A program made the position numbers and the translations under genes. The notes under the pieces are model-generated. The model saw only the letters and a list, made by a program, of their open reading frames with translations, did no database searches and was not told where the DNA came from. DNA of 64,000 bases from Saccharibacillus sp. CPCC 101409 (lineage in GTDB: Bacteria; Bacillota; Bacilli; Paenibacillales; Paenibacillaceae): contig NZ_JAULSA010000010.1 of NCBI RefSeq assembly GCF_030518235.1, positions 1 to 64,000 on the forward strand. Reading direction: 5' to 3'. This document shows, piece after piece, positions 49,664 through 58,014 of this stretch (positions within the stretch are counted from its first letter, which is position 1; the number at the start of each line of letters is the position of its first letter).

Positions 49664-49765
49664 TCAAGCTTTTCCCAACTCCAACCAACTGCTCTTGACG
49701 CGAAATCCGAGCGCGGCATAGAACGCGGCCGCGTATTCGATCACCGGTCTTTCTACAATTATGAC
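49664..49765 (-). pseudogene. C-terminal fragment of a GNAT acetyltransferase
   Basis: A minus-strand frame with no start codon encodes VERPVIEYAAAFYAALGF and then RVKSSWLELGKA before a TGA. The FYxxLGF end is typical of the last beta-alpha unit of GNAT N-acetyltransferases. Only about 33 residues remain, directly after the MarR terminator, so the rest of the gene is lost. Confidence 0.6.
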
Positions 49766-49767
49766 GC

Positions 49768-49813
49768 AAAAAAACCGACGCGCCAAGACGTTGTCCGTCC
49801 CGCGTATCGGTTT
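49768..49813 (-). terminator. Terminator of the MarR gene
   Basis: On the minus strand AAACCGATACGCG pairs with CGCGTCGGTTT and continues into a run of seven T, 18 bases after the stop. Confidence 0.85.
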
Positions 49814-49830
49814 AAGTATCGAGCCGAGCG

Positions 49831-50352
49831 TTATCTCGCCTGCTCCAGCAGCGGTTCGTGCCGCTGGCGTTCGAATTCCGCGCCCGCGTGCCGAAGAAAC
49901 TCGCCGACAAATGCAAGCTGCTCGCCGCTGTATCCGTCGAGGAAAGTACGGAAACTGGCCGCTTCGCTGGCGTGCAGCCGCTGATGCGTTTCGAATACAT
50001 CGCGGCCTTCCGGCGTCAGGCGGTAGTAGATCTCTTTGCGGTTGTGCCGCATGCGTTCGCGCTTCACCAGACCTTCGCGCAGCAAACGCGCGCCGATCTT
50101 CGTAATGCCCGCCCGCGACAGCTCGACTTTCTCCGCAATGGTCGTTCCGTTGATCGGCTCGAAACGCCCGATGCAGTCGATCACGCGCACCACGGTCAGA
50201 TTCCCGACGCGGCTGCCCGCTTCTTCGTCGCCGATCATCGCCCGAAGTCGGGACGGTTCGGTCTGTTTATGATTTTCATACCGGTGGAGAAAGTCCTTGA
50301 TCTGCTCGTAGAGCTCCGCCGGTGCCGGTTGACGATACATACTGGTTTCCAT
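49831..50352 (-). CDS. MarR family transcriptional regulator
   Basis: The protein has 173 residues; GAGGAG lies upstream of its ATG. The winged helix spans about 55-135: TVVRVIDCIGRFEPINGTTIAEKVELSRAGITKIGARLLREGLVKRERMRHNRKEIYYRLTPEGRDVFETH. Long helices on both sides serve dimerisation. A Fur-type box overlaps its promoter, so it probably responds to iron. It is monocistronic; its targets are not visible here. Confidence 0.9.
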   Translation of the reverse strand: METSMYRQPAPAELYEQIKDFLHRYENHKQTEPSRLRAMIGDEEAGSRVGNLTVVRVIDCIGRFEPINGTTIAEKVELSRAGITKIGARLLREGLVKRERMRHNRKEIYYRLTPEGRDVFETHQRLHASEAASFRTFLDGYSGEQLAFVGEFLRHAGAEFERQRHEPLLEQAR

Positions 50353-50408
50353 GCCATCCGCTCCTCGCCGATAGAATTTAAAAGAATCGAAATCTTTTTA
50401 CTGTGAAC

Positions 50409-50437
50409 AATATATCCTAATTGAGAATGATAATCAA
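50409..50437 (-). promoter_or_regulatory. MarR promoter with Fur box
   Basis: On the minus strand TTGATT (50432-50437) and TATATT (50409-50414) are 17 bases apart. TGAGAATGATAATCA at 50422-50436 matches 12 of 14 positions of the Bacillus 7-1-7 Fur consensus TGATAAT-N-ATTATCA and covers the -35 and spacer. Confidence 0.7.
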
Positions 50438-50493
50438 CTAGATATTTTAAAAAATTTCGGTCCGCTCTGTTCAAAAAAGCGGCTAAAAACAAC

Positions 50494-50521
50494 AAAAACC
50501 GGCTGTATAAGCCGGTTTTTT
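50494..50521. terminator. Terminator downstream of the phosphotransferase gene
   Basis: AAAACCGGCT / AGCCGGTTTT forms a perfect stem with a short loop, with A- and T-runs. It follows the phosphotransferase gene stop by 21 bases in the minus direction. Confidence 0.9.
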
Positions 50522-50541
50522 CATTCTCAATAAGCTTTTAT

Positions 50542-51576
50542 TCAGTTAAAAAAATTTTTGATTTCACGTTCCCGATTCTCAATCGTTCTCAATTCCGCGC
50601 ACAGCGGGCGGACGATCTTCAGCAGCGCGTCCGGACCTTCGACCCCCTCCAGGTAACGGGTCAAGAAGTGCAGAAATACATCCACTTTGCGCAGCCGCAT
50701 CAGCAGCGGCAGCGCGGCGATCTCTTCGCCGGTCAGCGGCACGCTTTGCTGCCAGCCCAAACAAAACGAGCGCGCCGTCTCCGCCCATTCTTCGCCGGCT
50801 TCGGATGCATCGGGCTCCGGCAGAGCGGACAAAACGACCGCCGCTTCCATCGCCCGGACATCGTACGTGCAGAATTCAAAGTCGAGCAGCGCGGCGATCT
50901 CGCCGGGCGCCCCGCCGCCGACCAGCACGTTCGACGCGTTGAGATCGCCGTGCACCAGCTGATGCGGCAGACGGCGCAGCACTTCCAGTTCGCCGACGAT
51001 TTCTCCGTAAGCGGCTGCAAGAATATTCAGTTCCGCCCGCGCTTCCGCCAGCTCGGCCGGCGGCCGGGCGCAGAACGCTTCCACCGCTTCCCGCGCGCAC
51101 AGCGGATAAGCCGCTTCCAGTTCGTAATACGGCCGGTAAGCCGGTTTCAGCGGCAGCCGGATACGCGCAAGCGCGGCGCTCAATTCCCCCGCCGCTTCGC
51201 CCAGCCCCCGGAAGATCCGCGCGTCTTCGTCGCCGGGCCGCACGCCTTCGATATAACCGAACAAGCAGGCGTATCGTCCGTCGCTCAGCTCCGCGATATC
51301 CGCGCCGTCCGCCGTCTTGACCGGCACCGGCGTGCAAAAAGACAGCGGCAAGCCGGCGAGTTCCCGCAGCACCGCCTGTTCGAATTCGATCCGGCTGCGG
51401 TCGCGATGCGTCTCGTAAACCCGCAGCACATACCGCCGGCCTGCTCGCGCGACGAACCTTGTCGTATTGTTCCAGCCGCTGGCGCCGCGCTCCGTCGTCC
51501 CTTCGTAATCCGGCCAGAACAGCCGGACGGCCGCCGCCAGCTCCCGTTCCGGCTCCTTTTTATTCTCCGCTCCCAT
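50542..51576 (-). CDS. Phosphotransferase (APH/choline kinase fold)
   Basis: The protein has 344 residues from the ATG at 51576; a further upstream in-frame ATG overlaps a TATAAT -10 sequence and is unlikely. The APH fold is recognisable: GWNNTTRFVARAGRRYVLRVYET for the nucleotide-binding N-lobe, and the catalytic loop LVHGDLNASNVLVGG followed by ALLDFEFCTYD. Related proteins include homoserine kinase ThrB2-like and aminoglycoside phosphotransferases; I cannot tell the substrate. It lies 84 bases after an SOS-operon hypothetical gene, possibly with its own promoter. Confidence 0.85.
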   Translation of the reverse strand: MGAENKKEPERELAAAVRLFWPDYEGTTERGASGWNNTTRFVARAGRRYVLRVYETHRDRSRIEFEQAVLRELAGLPLSFCTPVPVKTADGADIAELSDGRYACLFGYIEGVRPGDEDARIFRGLGEAAGELSAALARIRLPLKPAYRPYYELEAAYPLCAREAVEAFCARPPAELAEARAELNILAAAYGEIVGELEVLRRLPHQLVHGDLNASNVLVGGGAPGEIAALLDFEFCTYDVRAMEAAVVLSALPEPDASEAGEEWAETARSFCLGWQQSVPLTGEEIAALPLLMRLRKVDVFLHFLTRYLEGVEGPDALLKIVRPLCAELRTIENREREIKNFFN

Positions 51577-51660
51577 AGTGCCCGCTCCCGTCGTTTTTCT
51601 TCCCATTATACCGGCGGAACTCCGGCCCGACCAGACGCCGCGCCGGGCGGCGGTCGTCCG

Positions 51661-52026
51661 TCAATATCGTGCGGCGGGGCCGGCGCCCAGTCCCGCCTCC
51701 ACCCGTTCTTCCACGTCGCATTTGACCCGGCTCCACATCAGGATCATCCGGTCCTGCCGCCCGCGGCAGATATACTCCGCGGTCATCCGGTCCTCCGTCC
51801 GGGTCTGCCGGGTAATCTTGATTCCGCGCATATGCAGCATCTGCCGCACATCGCGCATCTCGTGCCGCGCGTCTTCGCGCAGCCCTTCGAAGCGCCGGAT
51901 CAGCGCCCCGCGCGTACGCAGCGGGCTGCTCTCGATCCGCTTCATATCGGCATCCAGCACCTTGATGACAAATGGCAGCTCCAGCATCGTACGGATCAGC
52001 ACCATCTCTTCCTGCGTCGCTTTCAT
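51661..52026 (-). CDS. Conserved hypothetical protein downstream of yolD
   Basis: The protein has 121 residues and is basic and helical: MVLIRTMLELPFVIKVLDADMKRIESSPLRTRGALIRRFEGLREDARHEM, then RRGIKITRQTRTEDRMTAEYICRG. I do not recognise a family name. It follows the YolD gene after 33 bases with AAAGGA before its ATG, so it is likely the third gene of the LexA-controlled unit and may assist translesion synthesis. Confidence 0.7.
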   Translation of the reverse strand: MKATQEEMVLIRTMLELPFVIKVLDADMKRIESSPLRTRGALIRRFEGLREDARHEMRDVRQMLHMRGIKITRQTRTEDRMTAEYICRGRQDRMILMWSRVKCDVEERVEAGLGAGPAARY

Positions 52027-52059
52027 CGCCTCGCATCCTTTCGCCGCGCCAGGCCCCGC

Positions 52060-52401
52060 TCAGCGTTCCGCCGGCTCCGCCCCGATAATATCGCTATAGG
52101 CGATCCTGCGTACGCCTTGCGCGCTTCGCAGCTTCAATACGCCGCTCATCGGGCTGGCGTCGATTACGACTCCTTCGGCAAATTCGCCGCCGTATTCGCC
52201 GTGCAGCTTGAGCCGGACCGCGCGCCCGGCGGCAAGCGAGTGCTTGAGCGCTTCCGCGATATCTTCCAGCGCGTCCTGATGCAGCTCGGGACGAGGCGCA
52301 CGGATACTCTCCCGGCTCTGCCGTTCGATCCGCGCGCGGTATTCGGGCAGCAGCATCCGGCTCGATTCCCACAATCCGTTTCCTTCCAGCTTCTTCGTCA
52401 T
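52060..52401 (-). CDS. YolD-like protein
   Basis: The protein has 113 residues; its ATG (52401) overlaps the polymerase stop codon as ATGA, with GGAGGA upstream. Typical YolD features are NGLWESSRMLLPEYRARIE near the N-terminus and a beta-barrel-like C-terminus: LKLHGEYGGEFAEGVVIDASPMSGVLKL and RRIAYSDIIGAE. YolD proteins are found with Y-family polymerases and may act as their accessory factors. It is co-transcribed with uvrX under LexA control. Confidence 0.9.
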   Translation of the reverse strand: MTKKLEGNGLWESSRMLLPEYRARIERQSRESIRAPRPELHQDALEDIAEALKHSLAAGRAVRLKLHGEYGGEFAEGVVIDASPMSGVLKLRSAQGVRRIAYSDIIGAEPAER

Positions 52402-53642
52402 TTGTAATGTCCTCCGATCTTCCCCGCCCGGTCTTTGGCGCGGCCGGCTTCCGTAAACGAGCTGCCCCTTACGATCGCGGTCTCGCCGAAACGGTCTTTG
52501 ATCTCGTCCATGGCGGCGTCGATCGCCCGCTGCCGCTCGCGGCCTTCCAGATCCAGCAGCGACAGCTGATATACGTCCGCCCGCACCAGCCCCGACAGCG
52601 ACAAACCGATCCGCTTGACCGGCAGACCGCTCCAGCCTTCCCGGAACAGCGTACGCGCCGCCGCGTGCAGCTCCGAGGTAATATCGCTGGGTTCCGGCAG
52701 CCGCATGCGGCGGCGAAAGCTTCCCGCGCGCCCGCTTTCGCCGCCGACGCCGAGCGAAAGCGTACCGCCCATACGCCGCATCCGCCTGGCCCGGCGGCCG
52801 ATCTCCGTGCACAAATCCAGCAGCACGGTCTCGATCTCCCTCGCTCCCCGGTACGCCCGCGGCAGCGTAATCGTGGTGCCGACTTCTTTGGTTTCCCCGG
52901 CTGCCCAGGGCTGCACCGGCGAATCGTCCAGCCCGTTCGCCGTCCGCCACAGCACTTCCCCGTTGACGCCCCATTTGGCACGCAGCCGGCTCAGCGGCGT
53001 GCGGGCCAGATCGCCGATGGTCATAATGCGCAGCGCGTGCAGCTTGCGTTCCATTCGCCGCCCCACTCCCCACATCCGGCGGACGGGTTCGTTCCAGATC
53101 GCGCTCTCCAATTCTCGCGTATGTAAAGTAAAAATCCCGTCGTCCGTGCGCTTCGCCACCAGGTCGCACGCCAGCTTGGCCAGCACTTTGCTGCTCCCGA
53201 TGCCGAACCGCGCGCGCACGCCGGTCTCGATCGCGATACGCTGCTGGACCAGCTTCGCCAGCTCTTCCGGCCCGCCGCCGTACAGATGCAGCGTGCCCGT
53301 AAAGTCCGCGAACATTTCGTCGATCGAATACGGCTCCACCAGATCGGTATACGCCTCCACGATGCCCGCGATCTGGGCGGACACCTCGATATACTCCGCC
53401 ATACGCGGACGCACGGCCACCAGATCCGGGCATTTGGACAGCGCAATCGACAGGCGTTCTCCGGTACGAATATCATGCCTTTTGGCAATAGGGCAAGCCG
53501 CCAGAACCGCACTGGACGGCACCGACGGGTCCCCGGCCACTACGAGCGGCATATTACGATACTCCGGCCGCCGCGCTTTCTCGATCCCCGCGTAGAAACT
53601 TTCCATATCGATCAGCATAATCACGCGTTTGCGACCCGGCAT
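52398..53642 (-). CDS. uvrX: Y-family DNA polymerase, UvrX type
   Basis: The protein has 414 residues; GGGAGGGAG precedes its ATG. It shows the Y-family core: VIMLIDMESFYAGIEKARRPEYRNMPLVVAGD with a catalytic Asp, and the SIDEMFADFTG motif with the Asp-Glu pair. The helix-hairpin-helix GVGRRMERKLHALRIMTIGDLA and the little-finger domain (about 240-370) follow. It performs error-prone synthesis past DNA lesions. A LexA box overlaps its promoter, so it is SOS-induced with yolD and the following gene. Confidence 0.92.
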   Translation of the reverse strand: MPGRKRVIMLIDMESFYAGIEKARRPEYRNMPLVVAGDPSVPSSAVLAACPIAKRHDIRTGERLSIALSKCPDLVAVRPRMAEYIEVSAQIAGIVEAYTDLVEPYSIDEMFADFTGTLHLYGGGPEELAKLVQQRIAIETGVRARFGIGSSKVLAKLACDLVAKRTDDGIFTLHTRELESAIWNEPVRRMWGVGRRMERKLHALRIMTIGDLARTPLSRLRAKWGVNGEVLWRTANGLDDSPVQPWAAGETKEVGTTITLPRAYRGAREIETVLLDLCTEIGRRARRMRRMGGTLSLGVGGESGRAGSFRRRMRLPEPSDITSELHAAARTLFREGWSGLPVKRIGLSLSGLVRADVYQLSLLDLEGRERQRAIDAAMDEIKDRFGETAIVRGSSFTEAGRAKDRAGKIGGHYK

Positions 53643-53712
53643 CGTTTCTCCCTCCCGGCATTCGCATATTGGGAATCCGCCCGCGCGGTGCGCGGCGAGA
53701 TTCTCTACTTGT

Positions 53713-53740
53713 ATTATACACCGAACACGCGTTCTGTAAA
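53713..53740 (-). promoter_or_regulatory. LexA-controlled promoter of uvrX
   Basis: On the minus strand TTTACA (53735-53740) and TATAAT (53713-53718) are spaced by 16 bases. CGAACACGCGTTCT (53722-53735) matches the Gram-positive LexA/DinR box CGAAC-N4-GTTC and lies inside the spacer. Confidence 0.85.
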
Positions 53741-53925
53741 CGGTTTTTCTGTCCGGCTTGCATGATTAACGCCGCCGGCACGCGGGTAAATCGACTACGA
53801 CTCCTTCAGCCGGGATTGAACCGGGATTGAACGCAAAGCCCGTGCTGATCGGTCGGGACATCCACGAAACCGGTACCTCGCCTTTAGCGCGGACAAGGTA
53901 CCGGCAACTACGAGGAGGAATCGGC

Positions 53926-54726
53926 ATGGCTATTTTTTCGAATAAAAAAACGATCTTTATTACCGGCGCGGGCAGCGGGCTCGGCAAAGGAACGGCGATC
54001 GGGCTCGCGCGGGCCGGACACAAAGTCATCGCGACCGTCGAAACGATCTCCCAGGTGCCGGAATTCCGCGAATACGCGAAATCCGAAGGACTGGATATCG
54101 AAGTATTCAAATTGGACGTGAACAATCCGCTCGACCGGGCGCAGGTGGAGGAACACGACTTCGATATTTTCGTCTCCAATGCCGGGATCGGTCAAACCGG
54201 ACCGTTCGCGGAAGTTCCGCTGGATAATGTGCGTCAGGTGTTCGAAACCAACTTTTTCAGCGCCATCGAACTGGCCCAGATCGCGGCGCGCAAATTCGTC
54301 GCGAAAAAGAAAGGCAAAATCGTGTTTACCAGCTCGATCGCGGGCCTGAGCGTCAATCCGTTTCTCGGCCCGTACTGCGCGTCCAAGCATGCGCTCGAGG
54401 CGCTTGCGCAGGCGCTGCAGCAGGAGCTTGAAGACTACGGCGTACAGGTCGCGACAATCAATCCGGGACCGTTCAAGACCGGCTTCAACGATATGATGTT
54501 CGAGGAAAAAGAAAAATGGTACGACGAAAAAACCAACTTCACGAAGCGTTCCGATCTGGTCAAAGGCGAGAAAATGCTGGCGCAGCAGTTCGATCCGCAG
54601 GAGATGATCGACAAGATGGTCGAAGTCATTCCGCAGGACAAACACGCTTTCCGTACCGTCTGGCCGGAAGCTTCGGAGCAGCAGGTCAAAGAGTATCAGG
54701 AAAAAATGTGGAATCAGAAGATTTGA
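53926..54726 (+). CDS. Short-chain dehydrogenase/reductase
   Basis: The protein has 266 residues; ACGAGGAGG precedes the ATG at 53926, and earlier in-frame ATGs lack a ribosome site. It is a classical SDR: TGAGSGLGKG (13-22) binds NAD(P), the NAG motif is in SNAGIGQTGPF, and the catalytic Tyr/Lys are in GPYCASKHALEALAQ, with Ser in VFTSSIAGLS. The Val-Glu after strand 2 (VIATVET) suggests a preference that cannot be fixed to NADH or NADPH. Substrate unknown. Its transcript ends at the 54801 terminator. Confidence 0.9.
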   Translation: MAIFSNKKTIFITGAGSGLGKGTAIGLARAGHKVIATVETISQVPEFREYAKSEGLDIEVFKLDVNNPLDRAQVEEHDFDIFVSNAGIGQTGPFAEVPLDNVRQVFETNFFSAIELAQIAARKFVAKKKGKIVFTSSIAGLSVNPFLGPYCASKHALEALAQALQQELEDYGVQVATINPGPFKTGFNDMMFEEKEKWYDEKTNFTKRSDLVKGEKMLAQQFDPQEMIDKMVEVIPQDKHAFRTVWPEASEQQVKEYQEKMWNQKI

Positions 54727-54800
54727 CGGAGTTCGGCGCCGCGGTTTCAATTACCGGCTTCGAAGATCCGGGCCGGCGCAATCCGCGAACGGCGAACGTC

Positions 54801-54841
54801 AAAAAGGAAGGGAACCGGCTGCGGTTTTCCTTCCTTTTTTT
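54801..54841. terminator. Bidirectional terminator between the SDR and chemotaxis genes
   Basis: AAAAAGGAAGGGAACCG (54801-54817) pairs with CGGTTTTCCTTCCTTTTTT (54822-54840). Confidence 0.88.
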
Positions 54842-54909
54842 GCGCTGCGCTTCGTTTGCCCGAAAGCGGCTGCTCGGCCCGGCGGCCGAAGGCTCGCCGT
54901 TCGCCGCTT

Positions 54910-56448
54910 TCAAGCCCGGAACCGCTCCTGCACTTCGCCCGACAACCGCTTCAATTCCTGAAGTTCTTCGTTGACGGCAAGGCTGGCTTCGACCTGCTCG
55001 CCCGCCGTATGCCCGAACGAGCGCAGCGCCTCCATCGTGCGGCCGGTGACGGACGAGACTTCGTGCATCTCGCCGGAGATCCGGCGCGTACGGTCCGTCA
55101 TCTCATCCACGCGTCCGTTGATAACGTCCACGGCCCGGACAAGCTCGGCCGCGCTGCCGGCGGCTTCGTCCAGCAGGCGCACCGCTTCGTCCGCCTGGTT
55201 TAACCCGGCCTGCGCCAACTGCCGGCTGCCGGCCATCCGCTGCGCCGAACGCTGCGTTTCTCCCCGGATTCCGAGCAAAATGCGGTTCACGTCTTCCGCG
55301 CTGGCGCGGCTTTGTTCGGCCAACATGCGGATCTCGCCGGCCACGACCGCAAAGCCTTTGCCCTGCTCGCCCGCTCTGGCCGCTTCGATCGAAGCGTTCA
55401 GCGACAGCAAATTCGTCCGCTCCGCCACTTCGCGGATCGCCAGCAGCATCCGGTCGGCCTGCCGCGTCGATTCGTCCAGCCCGCCGATCGCTTCCGCCGT
55501 TTCTTCGACCGCTTCCGACAAAAGTTCCATGTCTTCGTGGAGCCGCCGCATTTCGCGGATCGCGTCCGGCAAAGCGGTGCGCGTACGGTCCGCATGGCGT
55601 ACGGCTTCCCCGGACGCTTCGCGGGTTTCTTCGACGATTGCATAAATATCTTCCAGGTTCCGCCCCGCGCGGGCGACGGATTGCCGCTGCCCGTCCAGTT
55701 CGCGGGCCGCCGTCCCGAACGACGCCGTCATGTCGCGGCCCGATTCGCAGATCGCTTCGGAACGGCCGACGACGGCTTCAAACGTCCCGTCCAGACGGGC
55801 CGACATCCCCCGCAGCGTGTCGAACGCCGTTTCCAGTTCGAGCCGCTTCTGCTCGCGTTCGCGTTCGACCTCCTGCGCGAAGCGCTTTTTCGAAACGATC
55901 TGCCAGGTAACGGCTCCGCTTGTCAGCAGGAGAAACACCGCGTGCAGCAGCAGCATCGTAAATGTGTAATTCTCGCTGCCCAGATACAATTCCGTCATCC
56001 AGAACAGCGCGGCAACGTGGACAATCGCAAAGATCGCCGTCATAACCGCCACCAGCGTCACGCTTTCGTAGAAAACGAGGAACGCCACGACCATAAAAAT
56101 CGAAAAGTGGAACTCCACATAGCCGCCTCCGCCCGCCGTGATCGAGATGCTGCCGAACGTCAGCGCAAGCGTATTGAGCAGCGGCACCGCCGGGTGAAGA
56201 GCATCGCGCGCGTGCAGAATCCAGGCCGCCGCAAGCAGCAGCGCCGGAATCGCAAGCAGCGCATTGAGCACAACCGGATGATCGGACGCGCCCGCGGACG
56301 CGTGATTCATCATGGACATGGCCATGCCCGAATCCCGCATCAGCCGGTCGAAGACGCCGAGTCCGCGGTTCAAGTAATGAATCAAAACGGACAACAAGAA
56401 CGTCCCCGTTGTCAGATAAAGCATTAACCGATTTTGTTTGTCGCGCAT
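54910..56448 (-). CDS. Methyl-accepting chemotaxis protein with polytopic membrane sensor
   Basis: The protein has 512 residues; GGAGGCTCGCC precedes the ATG at 56448. Residues about 10-195 contain about six membrane helices, with very short outside loops and no periplasmic ligand-binding domain: [50 protein letters not shown] and [25 protein letters not shown] coiled region and the MCP signalling domain follow, with the hairpin tip [37 protein letters not shown]. It likely senses a membrane-related signal such as redox or energy state rather than an extracellular ligand. Confidence 0.9.
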   Translation of the reverse strand: MRDKQNRLMLYLTTGTFLLSVLIHYLNRGLGVFDRLMRDSGMAMSMMNHASAGASDHPVVLNALLAIPALLLAAAWILHARDALHPAVPLLNTLALTFGSISITAGGGGYVEFHFSIFMVVAFLVFYESVTLVAVMTAIFAIVHVAALFWMTELYLGSENYTFTMLLLHAVFLLLTSGAVTWQIVSKKRFAQEVEREREQKRLELETAFDTLRGMSARLDGTFEAVVGRSEAICESGRDMTASFGTAARELDGQRQSVARAGRNLEDIYAIVEETREASGEAVRHADRTRTALPDAIREMRRLHEDMELLSEAVEETAEAIGGLDESTRQADRMLLAIREVAERTNLLSLNASIEAARAGEQGKGFAVVAGEIRMLAEQSRASAEDVNRILLGIRGETQRSAQRMAGSRQLAQAGLNQADEAVRLLDEAAGSAAELVRAVDVINGRVDEMTDRTRRISGEMHEVSSVTGRTMEALRSFGHTAGEQVEASLAVNEELQELKRLSGEVQERFRA

Positions 56449-56462
56449 GGCGAGCCTCCGTC

Positions 56463-56509
56463 GTCGAATAATATTTTGCATAACTTAATTGTGTAATCTA
56501 TTATTCGAC
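56463..56509. repeat. 11-bp inverted repeat upstream of the chemotaxis receptor gene
   Basis: GTCGAATAATA (56463-56473) and TATTATTCGAC (56499-56509) are exact reverse complements with a 25-base AT-rich spacer. The right edge is 15 bases from the receptor's start codon, so it could block translation or bind a regulator. No clear sigma-D promoter is seen. Confidence 0.5.
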
Positions 56510-56615
56510 AGTTAGCGACAATAAATCAAGTTAATTTTGTCGAAATGCAGTATAAATTTTCCATATGTAACTCTGTACGTATGATTTGAATGGAGCAAGG
56601 CATCGCTGTTTATCT

Positions 56616-56669
56616 CAAAAAAAGCCCGCGCAGGCCGCGTCCAACCGGACGTTTGCCCAGCATGGGCTT
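56616..56669 (-). terminator. Terminator of the GH88 gene
   Basis: On the minus strand AAGCCC (56664-56669) pairs with GGGCTT, with further GC pairs inside, ending in a run of T (56616-56622). It is about 27 bases after the GH88 stop. Confidence 0.7.
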
Positions 56670-56695
56670 GACGGAAAGAACTTCGAGCGGCCGGA

Positions 56696-57946
56696 TCAGG
56701 GTGTCCACTCCGGCTTCAACACGCGCACCAGCGCTTCGAAATAGTAGTAGTCGCCCCAGATCGTGCACTCGTCGATACCGATGCCGCGGGGCTTGTTATA
56801 GACGCCGTGCTTGAGTACGCCGTTCGATTGCGGCAGGTCGCGCGTCGTGTACCCGGCGTCCAGCGCCAGCAGGATATCGAGCGCCTGACGGCGCGCCGCC
56901 GCCCGGCCCGGATCGCCGCCCGGCAGCTGCCGCGACAGCTCCAGCAGGCCGCAGGCGGCAATCGCCGAAGCCGACGAATCGCGCTCCTGTTCGTTTCCCT
57001 GCACGAACACGAGATCCCAGTACACAACGCCGTCGCCGGGCGTGCGCTCTTCGAAATAATCGCCCAGCGTCCGGACCACATCGAGCAGTTTGGCATCGCC
57101 GGTGCCCAGATAGCTCAGCATAAACCCGTAAATGCCCCAGGCCTGTCCGCGAGACCAGCAGGAATCGTCGGCGTACCCCTGATGCGTGGTGCCGTACTTC
57201 GGCGCTCCGCTGTTCGCGTCCATGTAATACGTATGATACGTCGTCCGGTCCGGACGGACCAGGTAATGGGCCGACTGCCGGACGTGGCTGAGGGCGCAGT
57301 CCGCATAACGCGGATCGCCCGACTGTTCGCCCGCCCAATGCAGCAGCGGCAGATTCATCAGGCAGTCGATAATCATCCGTCCCCGCTCGGCCGGATCGTT
57401 CAGATCGCCCCAGGCCTGAATAATGCCCGCCTGCGGCAGATAGCGGGAAATCAGCAGCTCCGCGGCTTTCAGCCCCGTATCCCGCGCTTTGGGATTGCCG
57501 GTGATCCGGAATTCGTTTACGGCCGACAAAGTGTACAAAAAGCCCAGATCGTGCGTATTCGTCCCGAGCCGCTCGTCGATCCGCCGCGTATAATCGGGAA
57601 GCTGGCTTTCCGCGGCCCGGCGGTACTTGGCTTCTCCGGTCAGTTCGTACGCCAGCCACAGCATACCGGTCCAAAAGCCCGACGTCCATTCGAAATTGGC
57701 GATCGCCGGATAGACGTGGTTCGTGCTCGACGGAGCCGGGTAGGACGACGGGCCGAAAAGGTCCAGTCCCCGGTCGATCTGCCGCAGCACATAATCGGCG
57801 GCGCGGGCGAAAGGCACCGTGTCCGGGTTTTCAGCCGGATGTTCGCCGCCGACCGTTTCCGCTCTTCCTCCGTCCGCTTCACGCCCGGTGTCCCGAGCCG
57901 TTTCCTTTTCCGCTGCCGAAGTCGTTTGCGGCCTGTGTTTATCCAT
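56696..57946 (-). CDS. GH88 unsaturated glucuronyl/galacturonyl hydrolase
   Basis: The protein has 416 residues; the ATG at 57946 follows AGGAGGG. The (alpha/alpha)6 barrel family is identified by FEWTSGFWTGMLWLAYELTG, then GTNTHDLGFLYTLS with catalytic Asp133, and MIIDCLMNLPLLHWAG with Asp194, the two acids used by GH88 enzymes. TTHQGYADDSCWSRGQAWGIYGF and the C-terminal DECTIWGDYYYFEAL are also typical. It hydrolyses the unsaturated uronic acid left by polysaccharide lyases and fits a locus with a heparinase-family gene. The start precedes a polar 45-residue tail. Probably co-transcribed with the upstream GH38 gene. Confidence 0.92.
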   Translation of the reverse strand: MDKHRPQTTSAAEKETARDTGREADGGRAETVGGEHPAENPDTVPFARAADYVLRQIDRGLDLFGPSSYPAPSSTNHVYPAIANFEWTSGFWTGMLWLAYELTGEAKYRRAAESQLPDYTRRIDERLGTNTHDLGFLYTLSAVNEFRITGNPKARDTGLKAAELLISRYLPQAGIIQAWGDLNDPAERGRMIIDCLMNLPLLHWAGEQSGDPRYADCALSHVRQSAHYLVRPDRTTYHTYYMDANSGAPKYGTTHQGYADDSCWSRGQAWGIYGFMLSYLGTGDAKLLDVVRTLGDYFEERTPGDGVVYWDLVFVQGNEQERDSSASAIAACGLLELSRQLPGGDPGRAAARRQALDILLALDAGYTTRDLPQSNGVLKHGVYNKPRGIGIDECTIWGDYYYFEALVRVLKPEWTP

Positions 57947-58014
57947 CGCTGTTCCCTCCTTCTGTCTGCTGCCGGTCTTGCGCCGCCGCTTCCGCGCGCC
58001 GTAGGCGGCTCCGT

